DNA from: Rhodospirillaceae bacterium
GTDB taxonomy: Bacteria; Pseudomonadota; Alphaproteobacteria; Thalassobaculales; Thalassobaculaceae
Direction of reading: 5' to 3'
Assembly (NCBI GenBank): GCA_018401495.1
Contig: JAGYJX010000025.1
Coordinates: forward strand, 1-64,000
DNA: 64,000 bases
In this document: positions 8,899-17,849 of the stretch, one piece after another
How positions within the stretch are numbered: the first letter of the stretch is position 1
How the letters are laid out: every line of letters starts with the position of its first letter
Translations under genes and position numbers: made by a program
The notes under the pieces: generated by a model
What the model was told of the DNA's origin: nothing
The model's input: the letters and a program-made list of their open reading frames with translations, nothing else
Database searches by the model: none

Positions 8899-10269
8899 GT
8901 GAGCAACGGAACCGCCCTCTGCCGCATGCTGTCGACCAGCGGCATCCTCGGCTACGGCTTCCCCGAGGCCTCCCTGGACCTCGGCATGACGCGCGGCGTC
9001 CACATGCTGGGGGTCGACGGCGGCAGCACCGATCCGGGGCCGCACTACCTCGGCTCCGGCAAGACCCTGAACTCGCACCGCGCCATGCGCCGCGACCTGC
9101 GCCTGATGCTGCGGGCCGCCCGCCGGCACGGCGTGCCGATGGTGATCGGCACCTGCGGCGGCGCCGGCGGCACCCGCATCTGGCCGCCACCGCCGACATC
9201 GTGCGGGCGCTGGCCGCCGAGGACGGGTTCCGACTTCCGGATGGCCACCATCGAGGCCGAGCAGGACGTGGCGTCGCTGAAGCGCGCCCACGCCGACGGC
9301 CGCATGGCCCGGCTGCCCGGCGGCCCGGCGCCGGACCCGGCCGCCCTCGACCGGTCGGCGCGGGTGGTGGCGATGATGGGGCCGGAGCCGATCGCCGCCG
9401 CGCTCGACGGCGGCGCCGAGGTCGTGCTGGCCGGCCGGTCGAGCGACCCGGCCCCCTGGGCGGCCATGGCGATGCGCGCCGGGCTGCCGCCGGCGCCGGC
9501 CTGGTACGCCGGCAAGATGCTGGAGTGCGGCGCCACCCCGGCGGTGCCGAAGGGCCACGACTGCCTGGTCGTCGAGGTCGGCCCGGACGGCGTCACCCTG
9601 GAGCCGGCGGCGCCGGAGCGCCGCTGCACGCCGTCCTCGGTCGCCAACCACAGCCTCCACGAGAACCCGAGCCCGTGCATCCACATCGAGCCCGGCGGCA
9701 TCCTCGACACCACCGAGTGCCGGTTCGACGCGATCTCGGACCGCGCCGTCCGGGTCTCCGGGATGACCTGGAGCCCGCAGCCCTACACCGTGAAGCTGGA
9801 GGGCGCCGAGCTTGCGGGGTACCGCGCGATCAGCGTGTGCGGCACCCGCGACCCGCTGCTGATCGCCACCCTCGACGACTTCCTGGCCCGGGTCCGCGAC
9901 GCCGTCGCCACCAAGGCCGCCGCCCTCGGGGTCGAGCCGGACGGCTACCGCCTGATCATCCGGCGCTACGGCGTCGATGGCGTGATGGGAGCCTCCGAGC
10001 CGCGACGCGACGCCCGGCCGCACGAGGTCGGCTTCGTCATCGAGGTGGTGGCGCCCGACCAGGACAGCGCCGACGCGGTGCTGGCGCTGGCCCGGGTGAC
10101 CATGCTGCACACCGACTTCCCGGGCCGGCTCTGCCGCGAGGGCAACATGGCCTTCCCGTACTCGCCGTCCGACGTCGCCTGCGGCCCGGTGTACCGGTTC
10201 TCGGTGTTCCAGACCATGACGGTCGACGACCCGCTGGCGCCGTTCCCGATCCATTACGAGGATGTGTGA
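8899..10269 (+). CDS. Acyclic terpene utilisation AtuA family protein; internal compensating frame shifts
   Basis: 456-residue AtuA-domain protein (DUF1446-like N-terminus). The biochemical role of the family is not settled; it is named from acyclic terpene catabolism and recurs with DUF4387 proteins. Visible features are GVDGGSTDPGPHYLGSG, CGGAGGT and the conserved FPGRLCREGNMAFPYSPSD C-terminus. The start is GTG at 8899, behind GGAAGGAAGAG. Residues read from about 9177-9230 are out of frame: shifting one base there gives HLAATADIVRALAAEDGF, which flows into RMATIEAEQ. This implies one missing and one extra base. The stop codon overlaps the DUF4387 ATG as TGATG, so the two are coupled. It is transcribed divergently from the lyase-HyuAB operon across operator site 1. 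Confidence 0.82.
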   Translation: MSNGTALCRMLSTSGILGYGFPEASLDLGMTRGVHMLGVDGGSTDPGPHYLGSGKTLNSHRAMRRDLRLMLRAARRHGVPMVIGTCGGAGGTRIWPPPPTSCGRWPPRTGSDFRMATIEAEQDVASLKRAHADGRMARLPGGPAPDPAALDRSARVVAMMGPEPIAAALDGGAEVVLAGRSSDPAPWAAMAMRAGLPPAPAWYAGKMLECGATPAVPKGHDCLVVEVGPDGVTLEPAAPERRCTPSSVANHSLHENPSPCIHIEPGGILDTTECRFDAISDRAVRVSGMTWSPQPYTVKLEGAELAGYRAISVCGTRDPLLIATLDDFLARVRDAVATKAAALGVEPDGYRLIIRRYGVDGVMGASEPRRDARPHEVGFVIEVVAPDQDSADAVLALARVTMLHTDFPGRLCREGNMAFPYSPSDVACGPVYRFSVFQTMTVDDPLAPFPIHYEDV

Positions 10270-10598
10270 TGGCGGCGATCCGCGACATCGCGAAGGTCTG
10301 CAAGAGCAAGAACGCCGGACCGTTCGAACTGACCATCGACGTGGTGTTCGAGACCCGCGCCCAGTACGACGCCGTGGCCGCGACCGGCGTGCTCGGGCCG
10401 GAACTGATCGCCCGGCTGTACAACGTGGCGCCGGCCGACGTGCTGTTCACGCCCTACCCCGCCGGCCTCGCCTTCAAGGCGACGATCCCGCGGGCGATCC
10501 CGGCCGGCGACCTCGGCGACACCGACGTCTACGGCTGCCAGCAGCACGCCCCGCTGCTCGACGTCGACATCCCGGTCAACCGATGGCCGACCGACTGA
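10269..10598 (+). CDS. DUF4387 family protein
   Basis: 109-residue protein of the DUF4387 family, full length for the family. It has the characteristic start RDIAKVCKSKNAGPFELT and the conserved DTDVYGCQQHAPL segment with a Cys-Gln-Gln-His cluster. No signal peptide or membrane segment is seen, so it is probably cytoplasmic. It is known as a constant neighbour of AtuA-domain proteins, and here its ATG overlaps the AtuA stop by one base (TGATG). A shared complex is a reasonable inference, but the function is unknown. Confidence 0.87.
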   Translation: MAAIRDIAKVCKSKNAGPFELTIDVVFETRAQYDAVAATGVLGPELIARLYNVAPADVLFTPYPAGLAFKATIPRAIPAGDLGDTDVYGCQQHAPLLDVDIPVNRWPTD

Positions 10599-10613
10599 TT
10601 GCGACGAGGCGGC

Positions 10614-10668
10614 GGGTGGGTCCCGGATCCGTCCCGCCTCCGGCGGTCCGGTCCGGGATGACGGCAAA
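10614..10668 (+). repeat. Dispersed intergenic palindromic repeat, copy 2
   Basis: Hairpin-forming unit beginning GGGTGGGTCCCGGATCCG and ending CGGTCCGGGATGACGGCAAA. It closely matches positions 42690-42744, which share layout and most bases. It starts 15 bases after the DUF4387 stop and could work as a transcription terminator or RNA-processing site, though no T-run follows. Confidence 0.6.
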
Positions 10669-10701
10669 GGGGGAAAGCAAGGGCAGCCAGACGCCCTGTC
10701 A

Positions 10702-10837
10702 GCGCCTCCACCCATCCCCATAGTCGTCATCCCGGGCGCCGCGCAGCGCGACTCGGGACCCGCCGCGCCCGCCGGCGGCAAGCTCGACCGGCGCCTCCAC
10801 CCATCCCCATAGTCGTCATTCCGGGCGCCGCGCAGCG
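10702..10837. repeat. 47-base direct repeat (two copies, 89-base period) of the palindromic repeat family
   Basis: Positions 10702-10748 and 10791-10837 are the same 47 bases apart from one C/T difference. Each contains GTCGTCATYCCGGGCGCC followed by GCGCAGCG. The first copy with its 3' flank is the reverse complement of copy 1 at 53-97. Region 10599-10890 holds only these repeats and no supportable gene. Confidence 0.75.
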
Positions 10838-10890
10838 GGCCCGGCCCACCGGCCGCTCCGTCGGCGGCACGTTCGCGGCCACCTCCTCGG

Positions 10891-11688
10891 TCACCCCGGA
10901 CGGGCGCACCCGAGGGCGGGCCGATCCAGGGCCCACCAGGCGCGCGGGGCCCGGATCTCCGCCCAGCGGGCCTCAGGCGACGTCGGCGGTGCGGCCTGCT
11001 CGGCGGCGATCTGGTCGGCCATGTGGTGCTCCAGGCTGGCCCGGCTGCTCTGGATGTGCGCTCGCATCGCCGCCTCGGCGGCGTCCGGGTCGCGGGCCTC
11101 GAGCGCCGCCAGCACCCGGCGATGCTCCTCGAGCGCCTGCGCCGGCCGGCCGGGCCGGGTGCTGAGGCGCTGCCGGTACAGCCGCAGCAGCGAGTACAGT
11201 TCCTCGTCCAGCATCTGCACCAGCCGGGAATTGCCGCTGGCGCGCACGATCCGGTAGTGGAAGTCGAGGTCGCCGCCGCCCTGGAAATAGCCGCGGCCGC
11301 TGACGATCGCCTCGTCGCGGGCGTGCTGGTCGAGCATCTTCTGCAGCTTCTTCAGCTCGCTCGGCTTGATGCGGGTCGCCGCCAGCCGGCAGGCCATGCC
11401 CTCCAGGCTCTCGCGGATCACCAGCAGGTCGATCAGCTCGTCGTTGCGCAGCGAGATCACCCGCGCGCCCTGGTTGGCGACGCGCTCCACCAGGTTGCGG
11501 CCCTCCAGCCGACCGATCGCTTCGCGCAGCGGCCCCCGGCTGATGCCGAAGCGCTTGGCCAGGGTGGTCTCGCTGAGGCGCTCGCCCGGCTTGAGCTCGC
11601 CGCTCATGATGGCGTGCTCGAGGCGCTCGAACGCCATCGACGAGAGGTTGGCGGAGATCAGGGGCTGCGTGTAGTCGGGGTTCGCCAC
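10891..11688 (-). CDS. GntR family transcriptional regulator, FCD subfamily
   Basis: 265-residue FadR-type GntR regulator, frame intact. The N-terminal winged helix-turn-helix (about residues 20-85) contains SGELKPGERLSETTLAKRFG and SRGPLREAIGRLE. The C-terminal all-helical FCD effector domain includes LDFHYRIVRASGN and EEHRRVLAALEARD; in the family, such His residues hold a metal that often binds a carboxylate ligand. It is the only GntR in the window and follows two CE4-type hydrolase genes on the same strand. It is the natural candidate to bind the GTCAAC-N-GTTGAC palindromes at 8812, 16529, 28755 and 39311. No copy of that palindrome was seen upstream of its own gene. Confidence 0.9.
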   Translation of the reverse strand: MANPDYTQPLISANLSSMAFERLEHAIMSGELKPGERLSETTLAKRFGISRGPLREAIGRLEGRNLVERVANQGARVISLRNDELIDLLVIRESLEGMACRLAATRIKPSELKKLQKMLDQHARDEAIVSGRGYFQGGGDLDFHYRIVRASGNSRLVQMLDEELYSLLRLYRQRLSTRPGRPAQALEEHRRVLAALEARDPDAAEAAMRAHIQSSRASLEHHMADQIAAEQAAPPTSPEARWAEIRAPRAWWALDRPALGCARPG

Positions 11689-11733
11689 GTGTCGGTTTCC
11701 TCGGTGCGTCGTGGGCTCGTTGGGCGCCGACCG

Positions 11734-12648
11734 TCAGGCGCCGCCGACCCCTTCTGTTCTCATGTGCCCGGCGACCTCGCCGAGCGTGGCCTGCCAGAGT
11801 CCGTCGAAGCCGGCGATCCGGTCCAGCGCCTCGTTCAGGTAGCGGATGCGGTGCGGCATGCCGAACAGCCACGGGTGCAGGCCGAGCCCGAAATACCGGC
11901 CGGATTGCGCGCCCTCGGCGTGCAGCACCGACAGCGCCTCCGCCACCAGGTCGGGATACCGGTGGGTGAAGACGCGGCGGTGCCACAGCAACTGTACATC
12001 GTCCCATTCCGCCTGGCACGGGATCGAGACGATGCCGGGCTCGGTGGTCATCCGATAGGGCTGGTCGTCGTTCGGCCAGTCGGCGACGTACTCCAGGCCG
12101 GCCTCGGCCAGCAGTTGGGGAGTGCGCGCGCTCTCGCCGAAATCCTGGCCGACCCAGCCGCGCGGCCGGCTGCCGGTGGCCGCCTCGACGGCCGCGATCG
12201 AGCGCGCGATCAGGGCGCGTTCCTCCGGCTCGCCCAGGCGCGCCGTGATCATGCGGGTGGCGTGGGTGCCGTGGGCCGCGAACTCCCAGCCGCGCCGCCG
12301 GCACTCCTCGATCAGGTAGGGGTAGCGCTCGCAGGCGCCGGCGTTGACCGCGACGGTGGCCCGGATGCCGTGGCGGTCGAGGGCGTCGAACACCCGGAAG
12401 ATGCCGACCCGGTTGCCGTATTCGCGGATCGTGTAGGTCCGATAGTCCGGACGGAAGTCGCCGAACGGGTCGCGGAACCGCGGGTCGCGGACCGCCGCCG
12501 CCGGCGGGTCGAGTTCCCAGTGCTCCAGGTGCAGCACCACCGCGAACGCCACCCGGGCGCCGCCCGGCCAGCGCAGCGCCGGCCGGTCCGGCAGCGCCGA
12601 GAACGGGTACAGGTCGTGGTCCATGCCGGCGGCGCGGTACGACGGCAT
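11734..12648 (-). CDS. CE4/PuuE-type hydrolase (polysaccharide deacetylase family)
   Basis: 304-residue NodB-homology protein of the subgroup that includes the allantoinase PuuE and cyclic-imide hydrolases. The first catalytic motif is replaced by VLHLEHWE, and the second is AAHGTHATRM with HxxH-like His spacing. REYGNRVGIFR and LHPWLFGMPHRIRYL are subgroup signatures shared with the two paralogs at 12650 and 28844. The frame is intact. The ATG at 12648 is preceded by GGAGGAGAG that overlaps the end of the upstream paralog. The GntR gene follows after 45 bases, so the trio is probably one leftward operon. Activity on a cyclic amide rather than a polysaccharide is inferred from the neighbours. 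Confidence 0.83.
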   Translation of the reverse strand: MPSYRAAGMDHDLYPFSALPDRPALRWPGGARVAFAVVLHLEHWELDPPAAAVRDPRFRDPFGDFRPDYRTYTIREYGNRVGIFRVFDALDRHGIRATVAVNAGACERYPYLIEECRRRGWEFAAHGTHATRMITARLGEPEERALIARSIAAVEAATGSRPRGWVGQDFGESARTPQLLAEAGLEYVADWPNDDQPYRMTTEPGIVSIPCQAEWDDVQLLWHRRVFTHRYPDLVAEALSVLHAEGAQSGRYFGLGLHPWLFGMPHRIRYLNEALDRIAGFDGLWQATLGEVAGHMRTEGVGGA

Positions 12649-12649
12649 G

Positions 12650-13535
12650 TCAGCTCTCCTCCCTCTGCGGCCGGAGTCTGCGCCAGGTACCAGTCGGCGA
12701 TCTGGCTGCCGGTGGCCAGCCACACCCCGTCGCGCTCGGCGATGTGGCGCAGCGCCCGCTCCAGGTGCCGGATGCGGTGCGGGTGCCCCATGATGTACGG
12801 GTGCAGGGCGATGCAGACCACCCGACCGTGCTCGGCCCCCTCCTCCCAGAGGGTGTCGAAGTGATCGGTCACCATCCGCGCGAACTCCTCGCCCTCGAAC
12901 GGGTGGCGCCAGACCATCGCGTCGTTGACGTCCATCTGGTAGGGCACGGTGACGAGGCGGCCGCTGCGGACCGTCATCTCGGTCGGCTGGTCGTCGTGGT
13001 ACCAATCGCAGTAGTAACGGATGCCGGCCTCGGCGACGAGGTCGGGGGTGTTGTGGGTGAAGGTGGCGGCCGGCGAGAACCAGCCGGCGAGCTGCTTGCC
13101 GGTGAACCGCCGGTAAGTCTCCACGCAGTCGGCGATGACCGCGCGCTCCTCCTCCTCGGGCAGCCCCCAGTGGTACTGCGTGTTGTAGACGCCGTGACAC
13201 AGCACGTCCCAGTCGCGCTCGACCATCGCCGCCATGATCTCCGGGTAGTGCTCCCAGTTCGCCATGTTGAGCGAGACGGTGCAGGGGATGCCGAGCCGGT
13301 CGGTCACCTCCATCATCCGCCACAGACCGACCCGGTTGCCGTAATCGCGGGTGCCGTAGCCGAGCACATCGGGGTGCGGGCTGCGCGGCCACGGGTCGCG
13401 GGTTCCGATCGGGCTCGGCCGGTATTCGTAATGCTCGACGTTCGGCACCACCCAGACCGCCACCCGCGCGTCGTTCGGCCAGCGCAGCCGCGGTCGGGTC
13501 ACGATCGGCGAGTAGGGCACGCGCTCTCGGATCAT
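12650..13535 (-). CDS. CE4/PuuE-type hydrolase paralog; C-terminal frame shift likely
   Basis: About 295 residues, same subgroup as the next gene. First motif VVPNVEHYE; second motif LCHGVYNTQY, which keeps one His but has Tyr-Asn where a second metal ligand would be. RDYGNRVGLWR and LHPYIMGHPHRIRHL are conserved. The start is ATG at 13535; the longer upstream frame is rejected because it is Arg/Pro-rich. The frame has no stop before the next gene. One extra base near 12680 would give a natural ending RPQREES and a stop at 12650, three bases from the next ATG. It is divergent from the dihydropyrimidinase-type gene, with 107 bases between. Confidence 0.8.
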
Positions 13536-13642
13536 GCGAAGACTCCGGTCTGCGGCTCGGGACGGCGGAACCGGCGGGACGGCGCCGGACCGCGCGCGGC
13601 GACCGACCCGTCCGACAACAAGGCGATGAGGGAGTACCGACG

Positions 13643-15034
13643 ATGACACAGGTCGACCTGAGGCTCGCCGGCGGCGAGGTGCTGCTGCCCGGGCTCGGAT
13701 TCCGCAGCGTGGACGTGCTGGTCGCCGACGGCCGCATCCAGGCCGTGACCGAGCCCGGCGCCGGGCCGGAGGCGGCCGAGACGGTGACGCTCGGCGGCCT
13801 GACGGTGCTGCCGGGCGCCTGCGACGTCCACCTGCATCTCGGCCACGGCAGCGACATCGCGCGCCCGCGGGTGCCGTCCGACGCCGACACCGAGACCGCG
13901 GCGGCGGCGATCGGCGGGGTCACCAGCTTCATCCCCTACGTGATGAGCCCGACGCCCTACGCGCCGCTGTTCGAGGAGCTGAAGACGGTCACCGAGGCCG
14001 GCGCCCGCATCGATTTCGGCTTCCACTTCGTGATCAGCACCGACGAGCAGCTGGCCGAGCTGCCGCGCTACATCGCCGAGTTCGGGGTCCCGACCGCCAA
14101 GCTGTTCATGAACATCCGCGGCGACGAGGGCAAGCGCCTCGGCCTGCCGGGCACCGACGACGGCTTCCTGTTCCGGCTGCTGGAGGTCCTGCGGGACCAT
14201 GGCGGCATGCTGTGCCCGCACCCGGAGAACATCGAGGTCGCCTGGGTGCTGCGCGACCGGGTGCTGGCCCAGGATCCCGAGGGCGCCGGCGGCCTGGCCA
14301 GCTGGAACGCCACCCGCCCGCCGTTCGTCGAGGCCGACGCGATCCGCCGCGCCGCCTATTTCGGCCGGGTCGTCGGCGCGCCGGTCTACACCGTCCACAC
14401 CTCCTCGGCCGAGGCGCTCGCCGCCGCCGTCGAGCAGCGCCGGCAGGGCAGCCGGCTGACCATCGAGACCTGCACCCACTACCTGACCCACGACACCACC
14501 ACCGGGGTCGGGGCGCTGGCGAAGGTCAACCCGCCGCTGCGCGACCCCGCCGACCGCGAGGCGCTGTGGGAGGGCATCCGGCGCGGCGACATCGACACCG
14601 TCGCCACCGACCACATCCACCGCCCGGTGTCCTCCAAGGACGGCGGCATCTGGAAGGCCCAGCCGGGCTTCCCGGGGCTCGACGCGTTCCTGCCGGCGCT
14701 GTTCAGCGAGGGCCACCACCGTCGCGGCATTCCGCTGGAGCGGCTGGCCGAACTGGTGACGTCGCGGCCGGCCGACGCCATGGGGCTGGCGCCGCGCAAG
14801 GGCCGCATCGTCCCCGGCGCCGACGCCGACTTCAGCATCCTCGACATGAAGGGTCGCTGGACCGTGGAGCGCTCGGGCCTCGCCACCGACGCCGGCTACT
14901 CGGTCTACGAGGGCCAGGAGATGGCGTGCCGGGTGGTGCACACGGTGGTGCGCGGGCGCTTCGCCGTGCGCGACGGCCGGCTCGACGACTCCGCGCGCGG
15001 CACCGGCCGGTTCATGCCCCGCCGGCTGTCCTGA
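13643..15034 (+). CDS. Dihydropyrimidinase / hydantoinase / dihydroorotase-type cyclic amidohydrolase
   Basis: 463-residue amidohydrolase-superfamily enzyme, frame intact. The binuclear metal site is complete: DVHLHLGHG (HxH), TAKLFMNIRG with the lysine expected to be carboxylated, CPHPEN, VYTVHTSS and VATDHIHRP with the catalytic Asp. The family hydrolyses cyclic diamides such as dihydropyrimidines and hydantoins. GAGGGAG precedes the ATG. It is a metal-dependent ring-opening enzyme working beside the ATP-dependent HyuAB, so the region has two mechanistically different ways to open cyclic amides. It is convergent with the nitroreductase-methyltransferase gene (16-base gap). Confidence 0.87.
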   Translation: MTQVDLRLAGGEVLLPGLGFRSVDVLVADGRIQAVTEPGAGPEAAETVTLGGLTVLPGACDVHLHLGHGSDIARPRVPSDADTETAAAAIGGVTSFIPYVMSPTPYAPLFEELKTVTEAGARIDFGFHFVISTDEQLAELPRYIAEFGVPTAKLFMNIRGDEGKRLGLPGTDDGFLFRLLEVLRDHGGMLCPHPENIEVAWVLRDRVLAQDPEGAGGLASWNATRPPFVEADAIRRAAYFGRVVGAPVYTVHTSSAEALAAAVEQRRQGSRLTIETCTHYLTHDTTTGVGALAKVNPPLRDPADREALWEGIRRGDIDTVATDHIHRPVSSKDGGIWKAQPGFPGLDAFLPALFSEGHHRRGIPLERLAELVTSRPADAMGLAPRKGRIVPGADADFSILDMKGRWTVERSGLATDAGYSVYEGQEMACRVVHTVVRGRFAVRDGRLDDSARGTGRFMPRRLS

Positions 15035-15050
15035 CGCGGCGGCGATCGCC

Positions 15051-16441
15051 CTAGTCACGGCGGCACCGGGCAGCGTACAGCCGGCCCCCCAGAAGCTCGG
15101 AGCCGGTCAGCACGGCGGCGTCGTGGGTGGCGTCGCGGCCGACGCCGATCTCGCTCTCGATCTCGAACCGAGCCGCCAGCCAGCCGCGCACCGTCTCGGC
15201 CGGCAGCGGTCGGAACGGGCCCTGGTTCGGGACCTGGGCGCGCGACTCCTCCGCCTGCCAGTGCCGGCCGTAGGCCGAGTCCAGGTTGCGGACGCTGACG
15301 ACGGCATGGCCGCCCGGCCGCAGCACCCGGCGTACCTCGTCGAGCACCCGTTCCGGATCCGGCATGTGCTCGAGCACCTGCGGCAGCACCACCGCGTCGA
15401 CGCTGGCGTCGGCGTAGGGCAGCCGCCCATCCGGCATCAGGTCGTCGTGCACGCGCTCGAGCGGCAGCCCCTCCTGGCGCAGGCGCTCGCGGATGAAGGA
15501 CAGGTTGTGCGGCGACAACTCGGCGAGGTGCAGGTGCACGCCGGGGTCGAGGCGGCGGCGCAGCTCGGCGCTGTAGGTGCCGCCCCACGGCATCACCTCG
15601 ACGACCCGGGCGCCAGCCGCCGGCGCCGGAACGAGCCCGAGCTCGACCGCGGTCGCCTCGCCCTGGCGGCGCGACACGTAGACCCCGGCGAGCGGCGACT
15701 TGGCCCACACCGAGTATCCGCGGAAGTCCGCCACCTGGCCCCAGCCCCAGCCCAGCGGATCCCAGACCGCGAACGGATTGTCGTCGTTGCGGATCTGGAA
15801 GAACGGGTACGCGTCGGCCGGCCGCGCCGGGTAGCGGGTCACGGCGGGCCGCTCGAAGCGGTTCCAGGAATGCACCTCCCCGAACGGCCGGCGCGGCGCC
15901 TTCATGGCCGGCGCCGAGGGCCGTGGCCGGCCGATCGCCAGCGCGCCCTGCAGTTCGAAGGTCGCCGGCACGCCGAGCATCTCGGACAGCGCCGCCTTGT
16001 CGCCGATACCGGCGTTCCAGATCGCCGAGAAGCCGCGCAGATGCGCGCTCAGCATCATGTGGTAGGCGGCCCCGGCGACCGACTGCACGACCGAGAAATT
16101 GCCGTGGGTCCAGCCCTTCTGGAAGCACAGGTAGATCAGCGCCGAGCACTCCGCGAAGTGATGGTTGCCGCCGGAGATCTCGCGCGCGCGGGTCCTTCAG
16201 CGCCGGCTCGTCGACGACGATGAAGTGCCATTGCTGCTGGTTGCACGACGACGGCGCCTCGGTGCCGTCACGCACGATCGTCCGCCAGCACCGCGCGGTC
16301 GATGGCGGTACCGTCGAAGTCGCGGCAGGAATGGCGGGTGGCCAGCAGATCCAGGATGGCGCGCCAATCGGCGCGGCGCGGCATGTCCGTCGGGACGGGC
16401 TCCGTCGGCTCCAACGGGGCGGCGGCGCTCGTCTCGCTCAT
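15051..16441 (-). CDS. Nitroreductase-SAM methyltransferase fusion; frame interrupted
   Basis: About 462 residues. The N-terminal half is a nitroreductase-like flavoprotein domain: LLATRHSCRDFDGTAID, then EAPSSCNQQQWHF for FMN contact, then GAAYHMMLSAHLRGFSAIWN. The C-terminal half is a class I methyltransferase: VVEVMPWGGTYSAEL as the SAM-binding loop, VVLPQVLEHMPDPERVL and VLRPGGHAVVSV. The junction is real, because one uninterrupted frame from about 16150 to 15051 carries the end of the first domain and all of the second. Two extra bases near 16272 and 16192 break the N-terminal third. It is divergent from the TRAP genes across operator site 2. The domain order suggests reductive and methyl-transfer steps on one small molecule; the substrate is unknown. 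Confidence 0.75.
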
Positions 16442-16747
16442 TCCAGTCTCCGTCCGGCGGAGTCGTCCGGGCGCCGGTCGCGCCCGCCCCAGCAATGCGT
16501 TGACAGCAGGCCGCCGCACCGCAAAAATGTCAACAGTTGACCGAAAGTCGTGCCCGCCGAACGGCCCGCTCCCGCGGTTCACGCCACTTTCCACCAGTGA
16601 GTCCGCGGGGTGTCGGGTCGAGATTGCGGGTCTTCGATCGCCTCTGCCGCCGCCCGCGGGATTCCGGGTTGACGGATCCCGGCGGCGATCGGCGATGATC
16701 GGGAAAACGAAGCAGGCAGAGCGTCTACGGGGAACGGAGGTAACCAA
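16442..16747. other. Divergent promoter region between fusion enzyme and TRAP operon
   Basis: 306 bases without a supportable gene. It holds operator site 2 at 16529-16541 and, near its right end, AACGGAGGTAACC, a strong ribosome site for the TRAP binding protein. Nothing else was recognised. Confidence 0.7.
16529..16541. promoter_or_regulatory. Palindromic operator candidate GTCAAC-A-GTTGAC (site 2)
   Basis: Perfect 13-base inverted repeat, reverse complement of site 1. It lies 88 bases from the fusion-enzyme ATG and 207 bases from the TRAP receptor ATG. An A-rich stretch lies just to its left. Confidence 0.7.
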
Positions 16748-17773
16748 ATGAAGAAGCCAATGCGCATGCTGGTCCAGGCGGCGGTGGTGCTGACCACGCT
16801 GTCGGCGGCCAGCGCCGCCCAGGCCCAGGCCGAGTTCAAGCTTCGCTGGGGCCACTACCTCGGCAACAGCAAGTTCCTGAAGCCGGAGCAGGACTTCGCC
16901 AAGGCGATCGAGGAACGCACCAAGGGCCGGGTCACGGTCGAGATCGCCTACTCCGGCGCGCTCGGCAAGGGCAACGAGGTGCTGACGCTCGCGGGGCGTG
17001 GCGCCATCGACATGGCCTCGGTCGTGCCGGGCTACTACGCCGACCAGCTGCGGTACTGGAAGGCGTTCCAGATCCCGTTCGTCTTCGATACGCCGAAGCA
17101 GGCGATCGAGGTCTCGATCGCGTCGCACAAGGAGCTGGCGCCGTTCAAGGCCGAGCTCGACAAGATGAACGTCAAGTTCCTGTTCCACCAGCCGCTCGGC
17201 GAGTACTACATGACCGGTCCGTCGCCGGACTGCGACACGGTCGCGGCCCTGAGCGGCAAGAAGGTCCGCAGCTTCGGCGCCGACATCCCGAGGGTGCTGG
17301 CGTCGGCCGGCGCGGTGCCGGTGACCATCGGCGTCGGCGACATCTACGAGGCGCTGCAGCGCGGCACGCTCGACTACTCGTTCATCAACGCCGGCAACAT
17401 CCTGGCCACCAAGATCTACGAGCCGGGCAAGTACAGCTGCGGCCCGGTGATGTCGATCGCCGGCCACCTGATCGTCATCGGCAACCGCACCTGGGAGCGT
17501 CTGCCGAAGGACATCCAGGAGATCTTCGTCGAGGAGGCGGCCAAGGCCCAGGCGGCCTACATTCCGTTCCTGGACGAGGTCGAGGGCGACGCCGTGAAGC
17601 AGATCACGGCCGCCGGCGGCATCTTCAAGCCGTTCCCGGCCGAAGAGATGGCGAAGTGGCGCAAGGCCTCGCCGGACCTGCTGGCCGCCTGGGTCAGCGA
17701 CCTGGAAGCCAAGGGCGAGGGCGAAGCGGCCGCCAAGGTCGCGGCGCGCTGGCGTGAACTGACCGGCAAGTAA
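16748..17773 (+). CDS. TRAP transporter substrate-binding protein (DctP family), system 1
   Basis: 341-residue periplasmic receptor of a tripartite ATP-independent transporter. It has a Sec signal peptide of about 27 residues (KKPMRMLVQAAVVLTTL, cleaved after AQA) and a mature start EFKLRWGHYLGNSKF. The organic-acid contact region (KKVRSFGADIPRVLASAGAVPV) and the GDIYEALQRGTLDYSF segment are typical of DctP. The frame is intact, with a strong GGAGG ribosome site. It is the first gene of receptor - small membrane - large membrane in canonical order. A strong hairpin follows the stop. TRAP systems import organic anions with a sodium gradient, and the ligand here probably belongs to the local catabolic pathway. 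Confidence 0.92.
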   Translation: MKKPMRMLVQAAVVLTTLSAASAAQAQAEFKLRWGHYLGNSKFLKPEQDFAKAIEERTKGRVTVEIAYSGALGKGNEVLTLAGRGAIDMASVVPGYYADQLRYWKAFQIPFVFDTPKQAIEVSIASHKELAPFKAELDKMNVKFLFHQPLGEYYMTGPSPDCDTVAALSGKKVRSFGADIPRVLASAGAVPVTIGVGDIYEALQRGTLDYSFINAGNILATKIYEPGKYSCGPVMSIAGHLIVIGNRTWERLPKDIQEIFVEEAAKAQAAYIPFLDEVEGDAVKQITAAGGIFKPFPAEEMAKWRKASPDLLAAWVSDLEAKGEGEAAAKVAARWRELTGK

Positions 17774-17790
17774 TCCCCATCCACGACACC

Positions 17791-17824
17791 TCCCGCCCGA
17801 CCCCAACCGCGGGGTCGGGCGGGA
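17791..17824 (+). terminator. Strong hairpin between TRAP receptor and membrane genes
   Basis: Perfect 14-base inverted repeat TCCCGCCCGACCCC / GGGGTCGGGCGGGA with a 6-base loop, 18 bases after the receptor stop. No T-run follows, so a partial terminator or mRNA-stabilising stem is likelier than a full stop. Either would raise receptor output over the membrane subunits. Confidence 0.7.
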
Positions 17825-17849
17825 GACTTTCGGAAGGCCGCGATCGCCC

